Below the pieces are notes generated by a model that made no database searches, was not told the DNA's origin, and worked only from the letters and a program-made list of their open reading frames with translations. DNA of 64,000 bases from assembly GCA_051453625.1 (NCBI GenBank), contig JBOZIK010000001.1, positions 96,269,083 through 96,333,082 of the forward strand, written 5' to 3'. The DNA comes from Welwitschia mirabilis (taxonomy: Eukaryota > Gnetophyta > Gnetopsida > Welwitschiales). Of the stretch, positions 23,349-35,449 are shown piece by piece (position 1 is the first letter of the stretch; every line of letters starts with the position of its first letter). The position numbers and the translations under genes are program-made.

Positions 23349-24074
23349 TCTCTGTGATAATTAAAATAAAATCCTTGAAATCAATGAAAATCTTTTACCT
23401 AAACAAGATTCAACATTAATATACCATTTAACTTTTAATTTATGCTTTCATGTGGTCTCATAGCAATTTTCCTACTATCCCTCTCTTCCTCCAATTGATT
23501 ATACTTAAAAATAATTATATACTTTTTATGTTTTATCAATTGATGAACATTTGTTTTGGGTCTTATTTCTCTAAAAGAATGTAATATCCTGAGACCATCT
23601 AAATAAATCCTTTCATTTTTCTTTCTTTTTAATAAAAATGTTAAGGAGATTTTAGGATTTGGAATAAAATTTGTTTATTTTGGTGCTTCCTTTTTGCTTT
23701 TATGTTTTTATGATTTTGACTTTGATTTTTAAGCAATAAATTGATCTATGTTTAGGTCCTTACCTTTTGAGAAAGTAAATTCTAATGTATCTATTAAGAT
23801 TTATGACTTAAACATTAAGAAATTCAAAAATTTCATGGGCAAAGGCTAAAAATATATGAACAACCATCTGAATTTTCTCTTATCTTTTTACTTTGGAGGC
23901 AATTATGACTTTACTTGATCATCTTTCAAACATGATTTATGTATTTATTTTCATGACTAGTTTTTGACTTGGGTATTTTACAATGGTAAGATTAGATTCA
24001 CCCAATCTTAAAACATTTACATGTCTATGAATTTCATTTTGAAGGAAGATTTTTTATTTTTTAATGTTTTTCTC

Positions 24075-24166
24075 AATGATAAAAGGGTCTTAAATTGTTT
24101 AAGGGTGTTATGTTATTCTTAATGATAAAAGGGTCCTAGATTGTTTAAGGGTTTTCTCTTTTTATC
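24075..24166 (+). repeat. 46-bp tandem duplication
   Basis: Two units starting aatgataaaagggtc at 24,075 and 24,121, each ending in ttgtttaagggt. No known role. Confidence 0.85.
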
Positions 24167-25440
24167 TTCATCTTATGACTTCACTTTTGTATTTTGGAGT
24201 ATTGGGTTATGTAAAATGTTTTATCTATTCTTATGCCAAAAAAAAAAGAGGGAAATAAAGACCGTGATGTTTTATATTTGAGATAGTTCAAAAACATGGT
24301 CACCATGATGTCCTACCATAAGTACATTAGGGCAAGGTTTTCTAAGAGGAAACTATGGTAGTGTAATATGGTAGCTATGGGAACTTCACTAGGGAGTTAG
24401 TTCATCATGCTTTGTGAACCCTTACTTCTCTAACTGTTGGTGCACTTCCCTCATCATGGATAATAAAATAATAATAAAAATGTGAAGGCTATGGAATCAG
24501 TGGTACTCCTCATGTCATCAGAAGTATTGCTTGTTTACTAGACTCTTCATCTTTTAACATGATCATTTCATTTTTTAAGAGTCAGATGTCTATTTTGAGA
24601 TGTAAGTAGATGAGTTTATTTTTTGCAACTCTTTGGTCTTATCACTCATTGTTTAAAGCATTTCATTTTTAGCATTGTCATAACCACTGCCTTATTAAAT
24701 GGAATTTTTTATACATCAAGTCATGCATTTAAAAATGAAGTGATGTTATGATTTCTTTCATGAGAGTCTGCTAGGTTAAAATTTTAGATAGGTAGGCTAT
24801 ATTCTTTATGTTGCGTTATGTCCATTCTTTTTATTTTCTTTTATTGTTGGTTAATTATTTTAAAGTCATTGTTACAATTTCTTATTATTTTAGGACCTTA
24901 ACATTTAATGATTTTCGTTGCTCAGTTTTTAATAAAGAGTTGATTTCTTGCTTACATAAATTTTCTTAAAATTTTCTATTTTTTCTTTTTTTGGAATTCT
25001 TAATGCTGCTCATAATCATTTTATGATAGAACATTTTCTTTACTTGTCAGAACATTACATACATCTATATTTTTCAAATATGATATTTCTTTACTCCTCT
25101 TTTCACTTAATTTAGAAGGTTTTCCAAATTCAAAAACATCCATCATTTGCATTCTCACTCACGTCTACTTTCTTTACTTTATTAGTCAATACAATATGTA
25201 TTGTTTTTTTAGGGGGGAAAACCCATTTTTATGACTCATTTCCATAAACTTTTCAATTTATTTCAAAGCTTTCATAATCATAATTTTGAAATTTTTATAC
25301 GCATGATGCATAACTTATTATTTTTCTATGAGATGTGTTTTATGAGCCTATTTTATAATTTTCAAATTGATTTTTTTAAAAATAAATTGGCTCTTATTTG
25401 TGGTTTTTTACCTTGATTTTGTTAGGGGCTGACAAAGGCT

Positions 25441-25453
25441 AAATGAGGGGCTA
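25441..25453 (+). other. Polypurine tract before LTR 2
   Basis: AAATGAGGGGCTA directly precedes the TGATGCA start of LTR 2. This is the expected plus-strand priming site and identifies LTR 2 as the 3' LTR of unit 1. Confidence 0.65.
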
Positions 25454-26070
25454 TGATGCATTGCCCAGTTGTGTGTATTTGATGGGGTTTTATGAGCTAT
25501 TTTGTAGGACGTTTATATAGGTTTAGATGCAATTCTAAGGATTTTGGAGAATTGATGGAAGCTCTCAGGAATGTGCAATTCTTGGCATAATTTGAGGCAT
25601 TTAAGGCACATTTTGATACACACAGCTTTGGATAAAGATGACTGATGGAAAAGGTTAGACTCTTCTCACTCAAGTGATAAGGAAGGCTATCGTCCCCTCT
25701 ATGATCCCCATGATAGCTAGGACAATAACACTATTCATGCCATATTGGATGCTGACGTGGATGCTGAGCTAATGCTACTAATTCATGTTTTATAAAAGGA
25801 TATCATCCCCATGATCGTCCGGACAATAATGTCAGGGCGATAGCTATAACTACCAGTAGACTTTTATCCATTTCATCCATTTCTTTTCTATAATGGAGTG
25901 CATTTTGCAGCACCTTTTGTGTGTCGGTTTTGCTTTGTAACCCTATAAATAAGACCTCCCTTCAACTCTCCTCTCCATCTTTGATGCATCAGAAATTATC
26001 GTGATAGGAGATCGAAGGGCTAGAGATCCATCTTAAGAGTTGCAAAAAGATGTTCCGTTGTTATGGAATT
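25454..26070 (+). repeat. Gypsy LTR 2, 3' truncated
   Basis: Begins TGATGCATTGCCC and matches LTR 1 up to the gagttgcaaaaag stretch, then passes directly into gag-like sequence. It has one U3 unit, with TGACGTGG at 25,753-25,760, and the best TATA box of the three. The missing 3' part corresponds to about 18,775-19,246 of LTR 1. Confidence 0.82.
25943..25953 (+). promoter_or_regulatory. TATA box of LTR 2
   Basis: CTATAAATAAG, a good plant TATA consensus, followed by ctcccttcaactctc. Conserved in position with LTR 1 and LTR 3. Confidence 0.65.
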
Positions 26071-26104
26071 GTTCATTGGTACACTTCAAAATCGAATCGA
26101 AAAA

Positions 26105-27154
26105 CCAATCTCTAGGTGCATACAATATCCCTTCTAAATTTATTTTTCCAAGTCAAATCCCATAAAATAAAATCTTATAGAAGAAAATTTAGAAGGAGAA
26201 AATCATCTTCAATGTTAAGTGCTACCCAAAAGCACAAGCAAGTTGTAGGGTCTTTAACCCCTGGTCCTAATGCAAATCTTACTTTGAAGGAATTACTAGT
26301 AAATAGGAAACAAGAAATTTAAACTCTTTTTGATTTACCCCCCAGGAGAAGATGTTAAGTTAAAGAACCTAAATGCATATCCAATCTTTAGTGATGAATA
26401 CGATGAGGATTTCCTCCAATACATTGTAGACATAGAACAATTAATTTTTACCTCCGAAAATGGAAAAAAGAGGATTAGTGACAGAGCATACATAGAAAAA
26501 GTTAAAAATTGGCTAAAAACTATATCCCACAAAAGTCTAAAGTCTTGGGATCAAGTCTAGGAAGCCTTCATCAAAAGGTTCATGACTGAAGAAATCACTT
26601 GAAAAAGAAAAAGGGAAGTAATAAATTTTCAATAACAACCAAATGAGGATTACACTTTCACATAGAAATGTTTCTTCATTACCATTCACTCTAATACAGT
26701 AGATGCTTTTTCATGAAAAGAACTAGTTAACTAATTCTATAATGGGATAAACCACCATACAAAACAACTTGTAGACTTCTTTTGTGATGGAAACCTTATG
26801 AACCTCACATTAGAAAATTCTTGGAAAACATTAGAAGAACTTGTGAAGGTAAGCCAAACTTGGCCAACATCAAAGGAAGACCGCACTTTAGGATAACTCA
26901 TCAAAGATTTAAAAGAAATTAAATAAAAAAAAGAGGTAGAATAAAACCCTACAAATATGATTAGAGATTTTACAATGACTTTGGAGAAGTAGACTAAAAT
27001 GATCTTAATGCCAAATCATCAACTGAGAAGAATGTTGTGCCAACATATGACTTATATAAGGATAATTATCACATTACCAAGGATTATGCACTATTGACAA
27101 CATACAGAAAGAAAATATATGAATAAGTTTAAACTTTTAATCAAACATTTCAAA
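26105..27154 (+). pseudogene. Gypsy gag remnant, unit 2
   Basis: Second gag copy, better preserved than unit 1 at the N-terminus. Open stretches run 26,116-26,322 (contains KSSSMLSATQKHKQVVGSL) and 26,330-26,560 (contains KLKNLNAYPIFSDEYDEDFL and VKNWLKTISHKSLKSWDQ). The latter matches the Retrotrans_gag core (a Trp-rich ..W..L......SW..L pattern). The zinc knuckle at 27,046-27,087 keeps His, but all three Cys are Tyr. It ends in a 100-N gap (27,155-27,254), beyond which LTR 3 is already under way. Confidence 0.78.
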
Positions 27155-27254
27155 NNNNNNNNNNNNNNNNNNNNNNNNNNNNNNNNNNNNNNNNNNNNNN
27201 NNNNNNNNNNNNNNNNNNNNNNNNNNNNNNNNNNNNNNNNNNNNNNNNNNNNNN

Positions 27255-28542
27255 ATGCAATTCTGAGGATTTTGAAGAATCAATGAAAGATCTCAAAAAT
27301 GTGAAATTCTTAGTAAGATTTAAGGCATTTAAGACACATTTTGATACACATCGCTTTTGGAAGAAGATTATTAATGGAAAAAGCTAGCTTCGCTTCACTT
27401 GGATGATAAAGAAGACTGTTATTCCCTGTATCATCCCCACAACAAGTAGGATGATGATTACATTTAATGTTGACGTGGATGCTGAGTTGGCACTATTGAG
27501 NNNNNNNNNNNNNNNNNNNNNNNNNNNNNNNNNNNNNNNNNNNNNNNNNNNNNNNNNNNNNNNNNNNNNNNNNNNNNNNNNNNNNNNNNNNNNNNNNNNN
27601 TTGCTTCACTTGGATGATAAAGAAGACTGTCATTCCCTGTATCATCCCCACAACAAGTAGGATGATGATTACATTTAATGTTGACATGGATGCTGAGTTG
27701 GCACTATTGAGTCATGTCTTATAAAGGGATTTCATCCTCACAATAGATAGGATAATGAGCACATTTGATGCTAATGTGAATTCTAAGTTAGTACTATTAA
27801 ATCATGTCTTATAAAGGGCTATCATCCTCATTATCATCTAGATGACATGCAGGATGATCACTGTAACTAATAGCCAACTTTTATTTGTTTCATCTATTTC
27901 TTTTCTATAATGGAGCATGTTTTGTAGTGCTTTTTGTGTATCGGCTTCATTTTGTAACCCCATAAATAAGAACCCCCCTTTAACTCTCATATCCTTCTTT
28001 AATGCATCATAAATTCTCATGATAGAGGATCGAAAGGTAAGAGATCCATCTTAAGAGTTGTAGAAAGACATTTCCTTGGTGGAGGATTGTGCATCCTTCA
28101 TTAATGCATAAATATTTTGTAACCTGGATACTGGTTCCTTTTAATATAAAACTATTTTTATTTAGCATATTAGTTTATCAAATGTCTCTTATGGTTTATG
28201 TTACCCTTGATTTGGTAATAATTTCATTAGTAATATAAATTTTAAGGCTAGGCTTTATCAAGGCTAAAAGAAAGTAGTTTAGATTTGTTTTACATTGCAT
28301 TTAGGTTTAGTTAATACACATTTGCATTACATCTTTATTTTCTACATTTTTTAAATTTTGGTTACTTTATTCTTTGTGAAAATCAATCCTCAAATCTCAT
28401 CTCATAGTCTTCAATGAGATATGNNNNNNNNNNCAGGTTCACTTCTAACTATATTAATGTGTTATGTTGTATAGATATCTATTTTTAGTTGTGAATAATA
28501 GGATCTTTGTGAGCATAATCATTTGCACAAATATGCATCACA
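27255..28542 (+). repeat. Gypsy LTR 3
   Basis: Starts inside the preceding gap (first visible base corresponds to about position 90 of LTR 1) and ends GCATCACA at 28,542. It includes 90-bp U3 repeats, a TATA-like box at 27,961-27,970 and the long U5. TGACGTGG is at 27,471-27,478; the equivalent after the gap reads TGACATGG. It contains a 10-N gap at 28,424-28,433. Confidence 0.8.
27501..27600. other. Assembly gap (100 N) with repeated 110-bp flanks
   Basis: 27,391-27,500 and 27,602-27,711 are nearly the same (differences are mainly CpG to TpG/CpA). Because the element itself has 90-bp repeats, an extra real unit cannot be fully excluded, but the unit seen here is longer than 90 bp. Confidence 0.75.
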
Positions 28543-28639
28543 ATAATATATATAAGTCATCTAAGAAACATCTATTCCATTAGTAGAGGTGTGATAGTGA
28601 TGAAAGTACTTCTTAAATGCCTAATTACTAATTTAAAAT

Positions 28640-30190
28640 TATTGCATAAATAACAAGCAAAAGTTCTCTCTCCTTTTAAAGTCAAAATATGTGTGGAAAA
28701 CCTTATGGTAATGGACTTCATAAATTCTTCCCTACACTAAATTTTCTATATGGCTCAAAATAATGGCATTGTTATAGATAAATTTATTAATCTTTCTTAC
28801 ACCATTGATGGTCTATAAAAATTTAAATCAAATATTTTAGATAATCAAATTAATAAGAAAAAATCTAAAAGAAATAAAGGAAAATTTTGTATCTCTACTA
28901 AAGTTTGGCAATCTATCTAAGTCTTCAAGCAATAAATCATACATTGTGTTGCACATGGTATGTAATAGGTGCTAGGATACTCCATTAATTTATGTCCAAC
29001 TTTTAAAAAATCAATTACATTATTGGTGGTATATTGCATAACATTCATTAAATTTACATCTATGAGTGCAACAGTCTCTTCAAATAGAGATAAAAAATAA
29101 TCATGACTCTTCAGATGTTTTAAGGCATCAATAAAATGGATAAACAACAAGCATTTATATTTGATGAAATGAGGGGTTAATTACTATCCTTTCTTCTAGA
29201 AGTCTATCATTGGATTCTATTGTTACTAGGCTACATCTCCATTGCATAGTATTAATCTCATCAAAATGATAAGAGGTTCTATAGTGTTTATTAATGATTA
29301 GAGGAAGAAAGAGTATGATAGAGCAGGATCTTATCTAGTGCATTTTACTGAGGTAGGCCTCTAGTTAGTTTAACCTTGCTTGTCATTCATCAATTATGAG
29401 AGGACAATCATATTATTAGAGAGTAAGTAATGGAGTTAAGACTAGAATTATTAAATTTTGAGAATAACAAAAACACAATTTTGAAAAATGTTAGCTTTTG
29501 CTCTTTAAGAATGAAATATATATTCTTACAAGAAGTGGATCTCTCAATCCATGTGTTGAAGGAGCTTTAAAGGTTGCATCCATCTTTACCATTGCATCAA
29601 ATATTTTTTGAAAAGGAATACTAGCAAAGATATCAAATGGAATGGCATATGAATAAAATCATGNNNNNNNNNNNNNNNTTACATGCAATATTATGTATAT
29701 CCTTTATCTAATCTACCATTCACTAATTTGTTAACTAAACAATGGCTATATATGTGATGAAAAAATACCATCCTCTACTACAAAATTAAAAAGATATCTA
29801 ACATATCTAGAACTACTTAAACCTTCTATAGACATGCAAGGATGAGAAGATGAGCTACCAGCTTCTAGATTTGGATTACGTGTAGAGGAATCATTAAATA
29901 TGCTTTGAATGTTATGCCTTATAGATTCTATGTATTTCTTGGAAAAAGATTCAAGTTTTAGCTTCTTTTTCTTCATTCTTAATTCCATCTATCTGTCCAC
30001 ATCATGTAGTTATTTTAAGCTTTAGAAGGGTATGAGCATAAGTTGTAACTCCTTTTCCCCAGTCTTGCTAAGTGATACTTAAAACTAAAAGCCCATCATG
30101 GCAATCTTTCTTATGAAACATATGAACAACCTTTTAAACATAAGAAATATTTCTTTTTCCCATGCCTATCCAAAAATGTTGTTTAGATCC
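28640..30190 (-). pseudogene. hAT transposase remnant
   Basis: Minus-strand DNA-transposon relic in plant hAT order. BED-type zinc finger end near 30,020-30,090: FSFKYHLARLGKRSYNLC. Linker near 29,746-29,988, with MELRMKKKKLKLESF. DUF659-type region 28,917-29,165: FIDALKHLKSHDYFLSLFEE, then NVMQYTTNNVIDFLKVGHKL, then IPCATQCM. This matches the plant hAT pattern VDAS..VK...ML.L...V...G..NVVQVVTDNA.NYV.AG..L....WTPCAAHC. Further on, VRKINKFIYNNAIILSHIEN at about 28,770-28,830 matches the following RKITKFIYNH stretch. The conserved TDNA aspartate is lost (TTNN), and the reading frame is broken. A 15-N gap is at 29,664-29,678. Inverted ends were not identified. Confidence 0.78.
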
Positions 30191-32877
30191 ACATCTCCTA
30201 TTATTCAAATTAGATTTAAATAGAAATAAAAAACCAATAAAACTAAAAGAAGGAATAAGAGAAATATTAGGCTCACTTAAAAAAGAACCACCCTAAACAT
30301 GAAATTTGATATCTAGTGATTTATAAAAATTAATATGTAAAACTAAATATTCCAAACAAAATTTAAAGTTATTCTAACTCTAAACCTAGCATCTATATCA
30401 GAGAATCAAAAAATGAAATGGTTTTCATATTGGAAGGGTGATGATTTGATTCAACAAACATGGGATTATGATTCATAATCACTATAATTGTAATTTGATC
30501 ATGATTTAATGCTCTAGAGAAAATATGCAAGCCATAAAGTATAGTCATTAAAAACATCCATCTCATTTTAGCCTTACATTTGTATTCCTAACATGATCAA
30601 TCTCAATAGATGTCAAATTGTCTGTCTCTAAATACCCACTATCATCTACCTTAGAGTTTTCATAAGAGTATTTTCCCTCACCATGGTAGATAAAATTAAC
30701 TAATTCAAAATCTATCACTATCAAGTACCAACTAATTGCTAAATCTTAACCAGAGAAGTACAAGTCAAGAATAAAAACTAATTCTAAGATTAAAATTCAA
30801 AATAATTACAAACTTTAACCTCCAAAACTAATAATGGTATTGACTACTCTTGCACTTACATAGTATATTCAACAATATTAACCCAAATGCCCTCCCTCAT
30901 CCATAATTAGCTTGATTGTTTTAGCAAAACCATTACACATGGTTATGCAAGGGCTTGGGATACCTACTTTTTGTAGGCATTCCAACCCTTTAATATAGGA
31001 AAACTCTTGATGTGGTATAGACATCTAGCATCATGTATCTACCCTTGATACAAGCCCTAATGAAATCTTGACATTGAAAACTCCAAAGTTCATATTCATG
31101 AAATCATGGGTATCTTTCTTTCCCATGTAGTATTTCATGTGGTTCAAAATTCATAACATCAAGTTGGACCTCTAAGATAAATGACTTTTCCCTATGATTT
31201 TTTACCCCTTTGATTTATATATGTGGGCATCTTACAAATCCAAAATGGCAAAAGTACTCTATCGTTAAAGTCTATATTCTCGCCAATCTTTATCAAGATT
31301 TCTACCCTGATGGAACTTTATCTATCTAAGGCACAAATCATTTTTTAACATTAATTAGCTTGAAATGGTTTATCATGTATGAAAATCACAACAAAATTAG
31401 AACCCATATCAAATAGCTATTATTTGAAAGATTTGAGTTCCTACACATGATTAACAAAAATATCCATCCACAACATATTACCCAAGGAATGACATAATGT
31501 CAAAATTTGTAGGGCTCAAAATGTCTAACAACTACACAATGACAAAATATCTAAAAGTGTCTTGGATTTTTAAATCAGATGTTAATATATCTGAATTACA
31601 TTCTCAGTCTTACCTTCACAAACCCTGTACTAGTAATCATCTAGTTTGGGCAATGAAAAGGTTTTTCATATCAGCATGCTTTCATCATTTTTTAGTTGCA
31701 TAGGTGTTACACTAAAATCTTGGACTACATTCATTATTATCCTATTTATTTGAATCCATTCAAAACTACCCCTAATCAATTATAGAGGCACCTTCCTTTA
31801 GATGCTTAAAATTAAAGTATAGTCTAAAATCCTTATCCTCTTGATTCTAATGCCCTGGAGTGTAAGAACTAGAAAGATAAATCTCAAGATTCATATCAAA
31901 TGTCTTTTTCAGGTACTATGCCTCCCCTAAAGAACACATGAAACTCCACATGTATTGACTTATGCTATTAGAGTGATCCTTCCTCTCTTGCATACATCAA
32001 TACTTACTTGAACTAAAGGAACTCTTAGATTTTACAACAAGAACTGAATTATTAACTCTCTCACTAATTGCAAGAATACTGTCTAATGGTTTTAACTAAT
32101 TAGGATTGAAGGTAGTACTATGTCTAGACCTATTTTATGTTTTTTTATATAGAAATGATCCTATGCTACTTGTTCACATTAAGAAAGGTGTAATTGTAAG
32201 GATTTCTTGGGGGTCTACTAGTCTCAAATCTTTTATAATATTTATAAAGCATCCCTCAAGACCTTTTCCCTTCTTTTGGATGAAATCTTCATGAAACATC
32301 ATAGTTATTATCGATACCCCCTAGTACAAGCTTTCCAAATCTATAAAACTTGACATCTAGAAAGTTTTTCAAAACATACCTTTAAATTGAAGTGAAAACT
32401 TTGCGATCAGAATAGTTAATGTTTATGAAATTCAGGGAACAATAAGCAAGACTAACCTCCTTAAGAGCTATAATATCTTCTTTGGTAATTATAAGAACCT
32501 CATGAGTGGAAGGTGTTATAGAAACAAAATATTTACTAGTTTTGATGACTATTTCATCTTAGGAGAATGTGGCATTAAAGGTTTTTCTCATATAAGAAGT
32601 TATGGCTTGTTTGAATGGCTCTAACAGTGGATCTATAGGCTGATAAGTTAAAGCTAAAAGAGTGAAGCCTAAAAATACAACTACAAACACTCTAAAATAA
32701 ATATTGACAATGAGGGTTATAATCCTTTGGCCAAGATATAATTGGAATTATAGAAATCTATCATTACTAGATGATCATGATGAAGATCTATGAAGTAACA
32801 AGGGCACTACTGATTCATGGGCTTCTTCTCTTAAAATTACCTCTGCTTTAAAAGTCTGACCATTGAATTTCTATCTA

Positions 32878-32898
32878 ATGCATCATGTTATGATGCAT
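32878..32898. repeat. Short perfect palindrome (hairpin)
   Basis: Arms ATGCATCAT and ATGATGCAT separated by GTT, followed by a second ATGCA-type motif (gcatggggcatgc). Could form a hairpin; no associated gene or terminal repeat was found. Confidence 0.85.
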
Positions 32899-34465
32899 CA
32901 GCATGGGGCATGCACTGGAATCATGGTCTACATCCATATATACATGACAAACATATGACATGCATTTCACTAGTGCACCTCATTTAATAAGAAATTGAAT
33001 GTTGTTTAGCCCTTTTTTGGGGAGGGTGGATCATTTGACCACTCATCTCCCTCCTTCCTTTGTCTATATCACCAACCTTTTCTTCTCCTTTCCCTCAGTG
33101 TCTGATCCTTTCACCACCATTGAAATGTCCTTTACTACTAAGTCACACAGTAACCAAGTGGACAATGGAGACTAGTTAAAGTAGTAGTGTATTAGTGGTT
33201 GTTGTTTGTGAGGAGGAGGGTTTAATGCCAAGAGCATAGTTATTATAAAGTAATTTTCCATGGCACAGTAAAAAATAATCCATGAGGAATGGTAGGTAGG
33301 GGTATGCTCTATTGGATCCTTATGATAATATTGTATAAGAATACTCAACACAACTAATATAGCTCAGTACAAAGGTCTTTTATCTAGTCTTCTTTATGTC
33401 AAGTAGGCAGAACATAGGACTTTTACTATTGGATTGCAAACTTTGCACTTATAATAAGAGGCCATGAGTGGGGAGAGTGTGTTAACTCATCTATTATTAT
33501 ACTATGGATTTTATTAAGTAATATGATTGTGTGATCATTTTCTCTAGTTCTCCATTATCACCCAATATAGAAAAGAAAGGAGGATGACTAGAACAAAGTG
33601 GCATAGAAGACAATGAAGGAAAATGAAGATGGAAAAATAGAAAAAAGAAGGAAAATAGTGGTGCAATGAAGAAGAACAAAGGCAGAAGGCTCCCACACAT
33701 TCACTCTTATACATGCTTGTTGAGATGCATAAGATCAAGCAAACTTTGAACATGAAATGATACTATTATTATGTGGATGTGATCCCCAGGGCTTTTCTGA
33801 GTAATACCTTGTAATTAGGCTAGAATCATATGTGTAGAGAGTAATTAATGTCAAGATGCATATGCGTCAAATTGGTTAGAAAAGGAGAAAGAAAATGAGT
33901 GGCAATTTAGAGGAGGATAGTGGAGGAAGTGCTAAAGGTAATCAAACAAAAATAATAAAGGAAGGCCATAGCTCTGAGTGGGAATAATAAGCAAGGCCTG
34001 AGACACAAAATAGGGGAGAGGTGGTTCAGTTATAACAAATCCATAGCTAAGAGATGCCACTAGAGAAAGACTTTTAAATGCATGTCTCCATTTTGAATTC
34101 ATACAGGGGATATTCACTAGCTATAAAGGGGAAATATCAAAGGATTAATGGAGGTAGCTATTGAAAATTTGAAAGCTAAGGCAAAAAAAAGAACAACACT
34201 ATAGGCAAAGGGAGTGCTTTTAGAGATCATCTGGATCAAGAACCACTGTTTTGCAATTTGAATCCACAAATATTTTTATGTGTGAGATACCCTTTAAAAA
34301 TTTTTTTGGCTTAGAAATGAAAATAGTTTCTCTATTATCTTTGGAATAACTATGGTTAAAAAATTAACTGATTACCCCCACATAAAAATATTAACCTATT
34401 TCCCTTACAACAATTTATGTATACTTTATTTATATAGACATCTCTTTTGAGATAGCATTAGATGT

Positions 34466-34565
34466 NNNNNNNNNNNNNNNNNNNNNNNNNNNNNNNNNNN
34501 NNNNNNNNNNNNNNNNNNNNNNNNNNNNNNNNNNNNNNNNNNNNNNNNNNNNNNNNNNNNNNNNN
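34466..34565. other. Assembly gap (100 N) with identical 66-bp flanks
   Basis: 34,400-34,465 and 34,566-34,631 appear identical; unmerged contig overlap. Confidence 0.92.
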
Positions 34566-35412
34566 TTCCCTTACAACAATTTATGTATACTTTATTTATA
34601 TAGACATCTCTTTTGAGATAGCATTAGATGTTTCTTTATTCCCCTCGTTTTAAGATCTATTATTTTAAAATAGCATAAGATAGGTCTTAATTTAAGAAAA
34701 AACCCTTAAATAGATTAGCACTAGAATGAGAGCATCTAATCCAGTGAAGTCAAACTGTTAAGATAAACTCTATTAAATTTAGTCAAATAAAAATAGTCAA
34801 ACCCCATCAAACCATCAAACTAAACCCTTCAATAACATCACAATATTAAAACCAAAGTATCAAACTTAGTTAAACTATAAAATCTAGTTAAACTTCATAA
34901 AATAGTTAAAGCAGTTAAATTTAGTTCAATTCCATTATTAAAACATTAGCAAACCTAATTGAATCACTTATCATTACATGATATTTCATCTAATCCATCA
35001 CTTATAGGGGGGATTTCATAAATAGTAATCATAACATTTGCACTTGAATAAACTATTACACACACCATCCATGAAAGGCTGCATGCACAATTGGAATGAA
35101 CTTAAGACCAAAAATTAAGGTAAGGCTATGGGCTTTGAAAAAAGAACTTGGGGAAAAAAATTAAACCTTTGAATTTACTTCTATTTGTGTTGTCTCTCTT
35201 ATCAAGGAGAATTGCCTTTACAACACCTATAGAGTAGAAGTTCATGTACACTATAGTTTGCAGGGTGGAAATACTTTTGTAGTATAGATATTTTACTTCT
35301 TACTTTTGGTTAGCTGAGTTGAAATTTTTTAAAGAATTAAAGAATTTTTTATTAGATTTGCTGAGATGAATCACAATGCATTAGCAGAATTCATAAGCAT
35401 TAAAAAAAAGCA

Positions 35413-35432
35413 AGAGAGAGAGAGAGAGAGAG
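35413..35432. repeat. (AG)10 microsatellite
   Basis: Ten uninterrupted AG units. Copy B has no such tract at the equivalent place (about 57,585), so it expanded after duplication. Confidence 0.95.
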
Positions 35433-35449
35433 AAGAAGCCTCAAAAAAT

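Larger units (their letters stand above)
23014..25440 (+). other. 3' internal region of gypsy unit 1; no RT or integrase seen
   Basis: About 2.4 kb between protease and the middle LTR. I find no RT (YxDD), RNase H or integrase motif on either strand. It is T-rich and contains a 46-bp tandem repeat (24,075-24,166) and a 100-N gap with about 117-bp repeated flanks (23,249-23,348). Either pol is deleted or the element was always short; the 689-N gap cannot hold a full pol. Confidence 0.55.
18111..28542 (+). mobile_element. Compound Athila-like Ty3/gypsy array: LTR-gag-PR-LTR-gag-LTR
   Basis: Three related LTRs in the same orientation (18,111-19,246; 25,454-about 26,070, truncated; 27,255-28,542, start in a gap) enclose two internal regions. 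The first has a primer site, gag and protease but no visible RT, RNase H or integrase. The second has gag only and joins the truncated LTR straight to gag, skipping the rest of the LTR, the primer site and the leader (about 1.36 kb relative to unit 1). A purine-rich tract precedes the middle LTR, as expected for a 3' LTR of unit 1. The shared middle LTR suggests recombination between copies. No matching 5-bp target-site duplication was found at the outer edges. All parts are decayed. Confidence 0.8.
30191..35015. other. Unassigned DNA, right part of the 27.3-kb block
   Basis: About 4.8 kb with no firm feature. Several short open stretches exist (for example 33,497-33,753 minus, rich in Phe and Ser), but they overlap in several frames and look like chance. 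A perfect 9-bp inverted repeat lies at 32,878-32,898. A 100-N gap at 34,466-34,565 has identical 66-bp flanks. Confidence 0.45.

Noticed and set aside
30900-31480. Minus-strand stretch reading FDMGSNFVVI, considered as another retropepsin
   Set aside because: The surrounding residues do not match any protease context well enough, and no neighbouring gag or RT is visible.
33497-33753. Overlapping minus-strand open frames rich in Phe, Ser and His
   Set aside because: They lie opposite a purine-rich stretch, which removes stops in several frames at once; no conserved motif.
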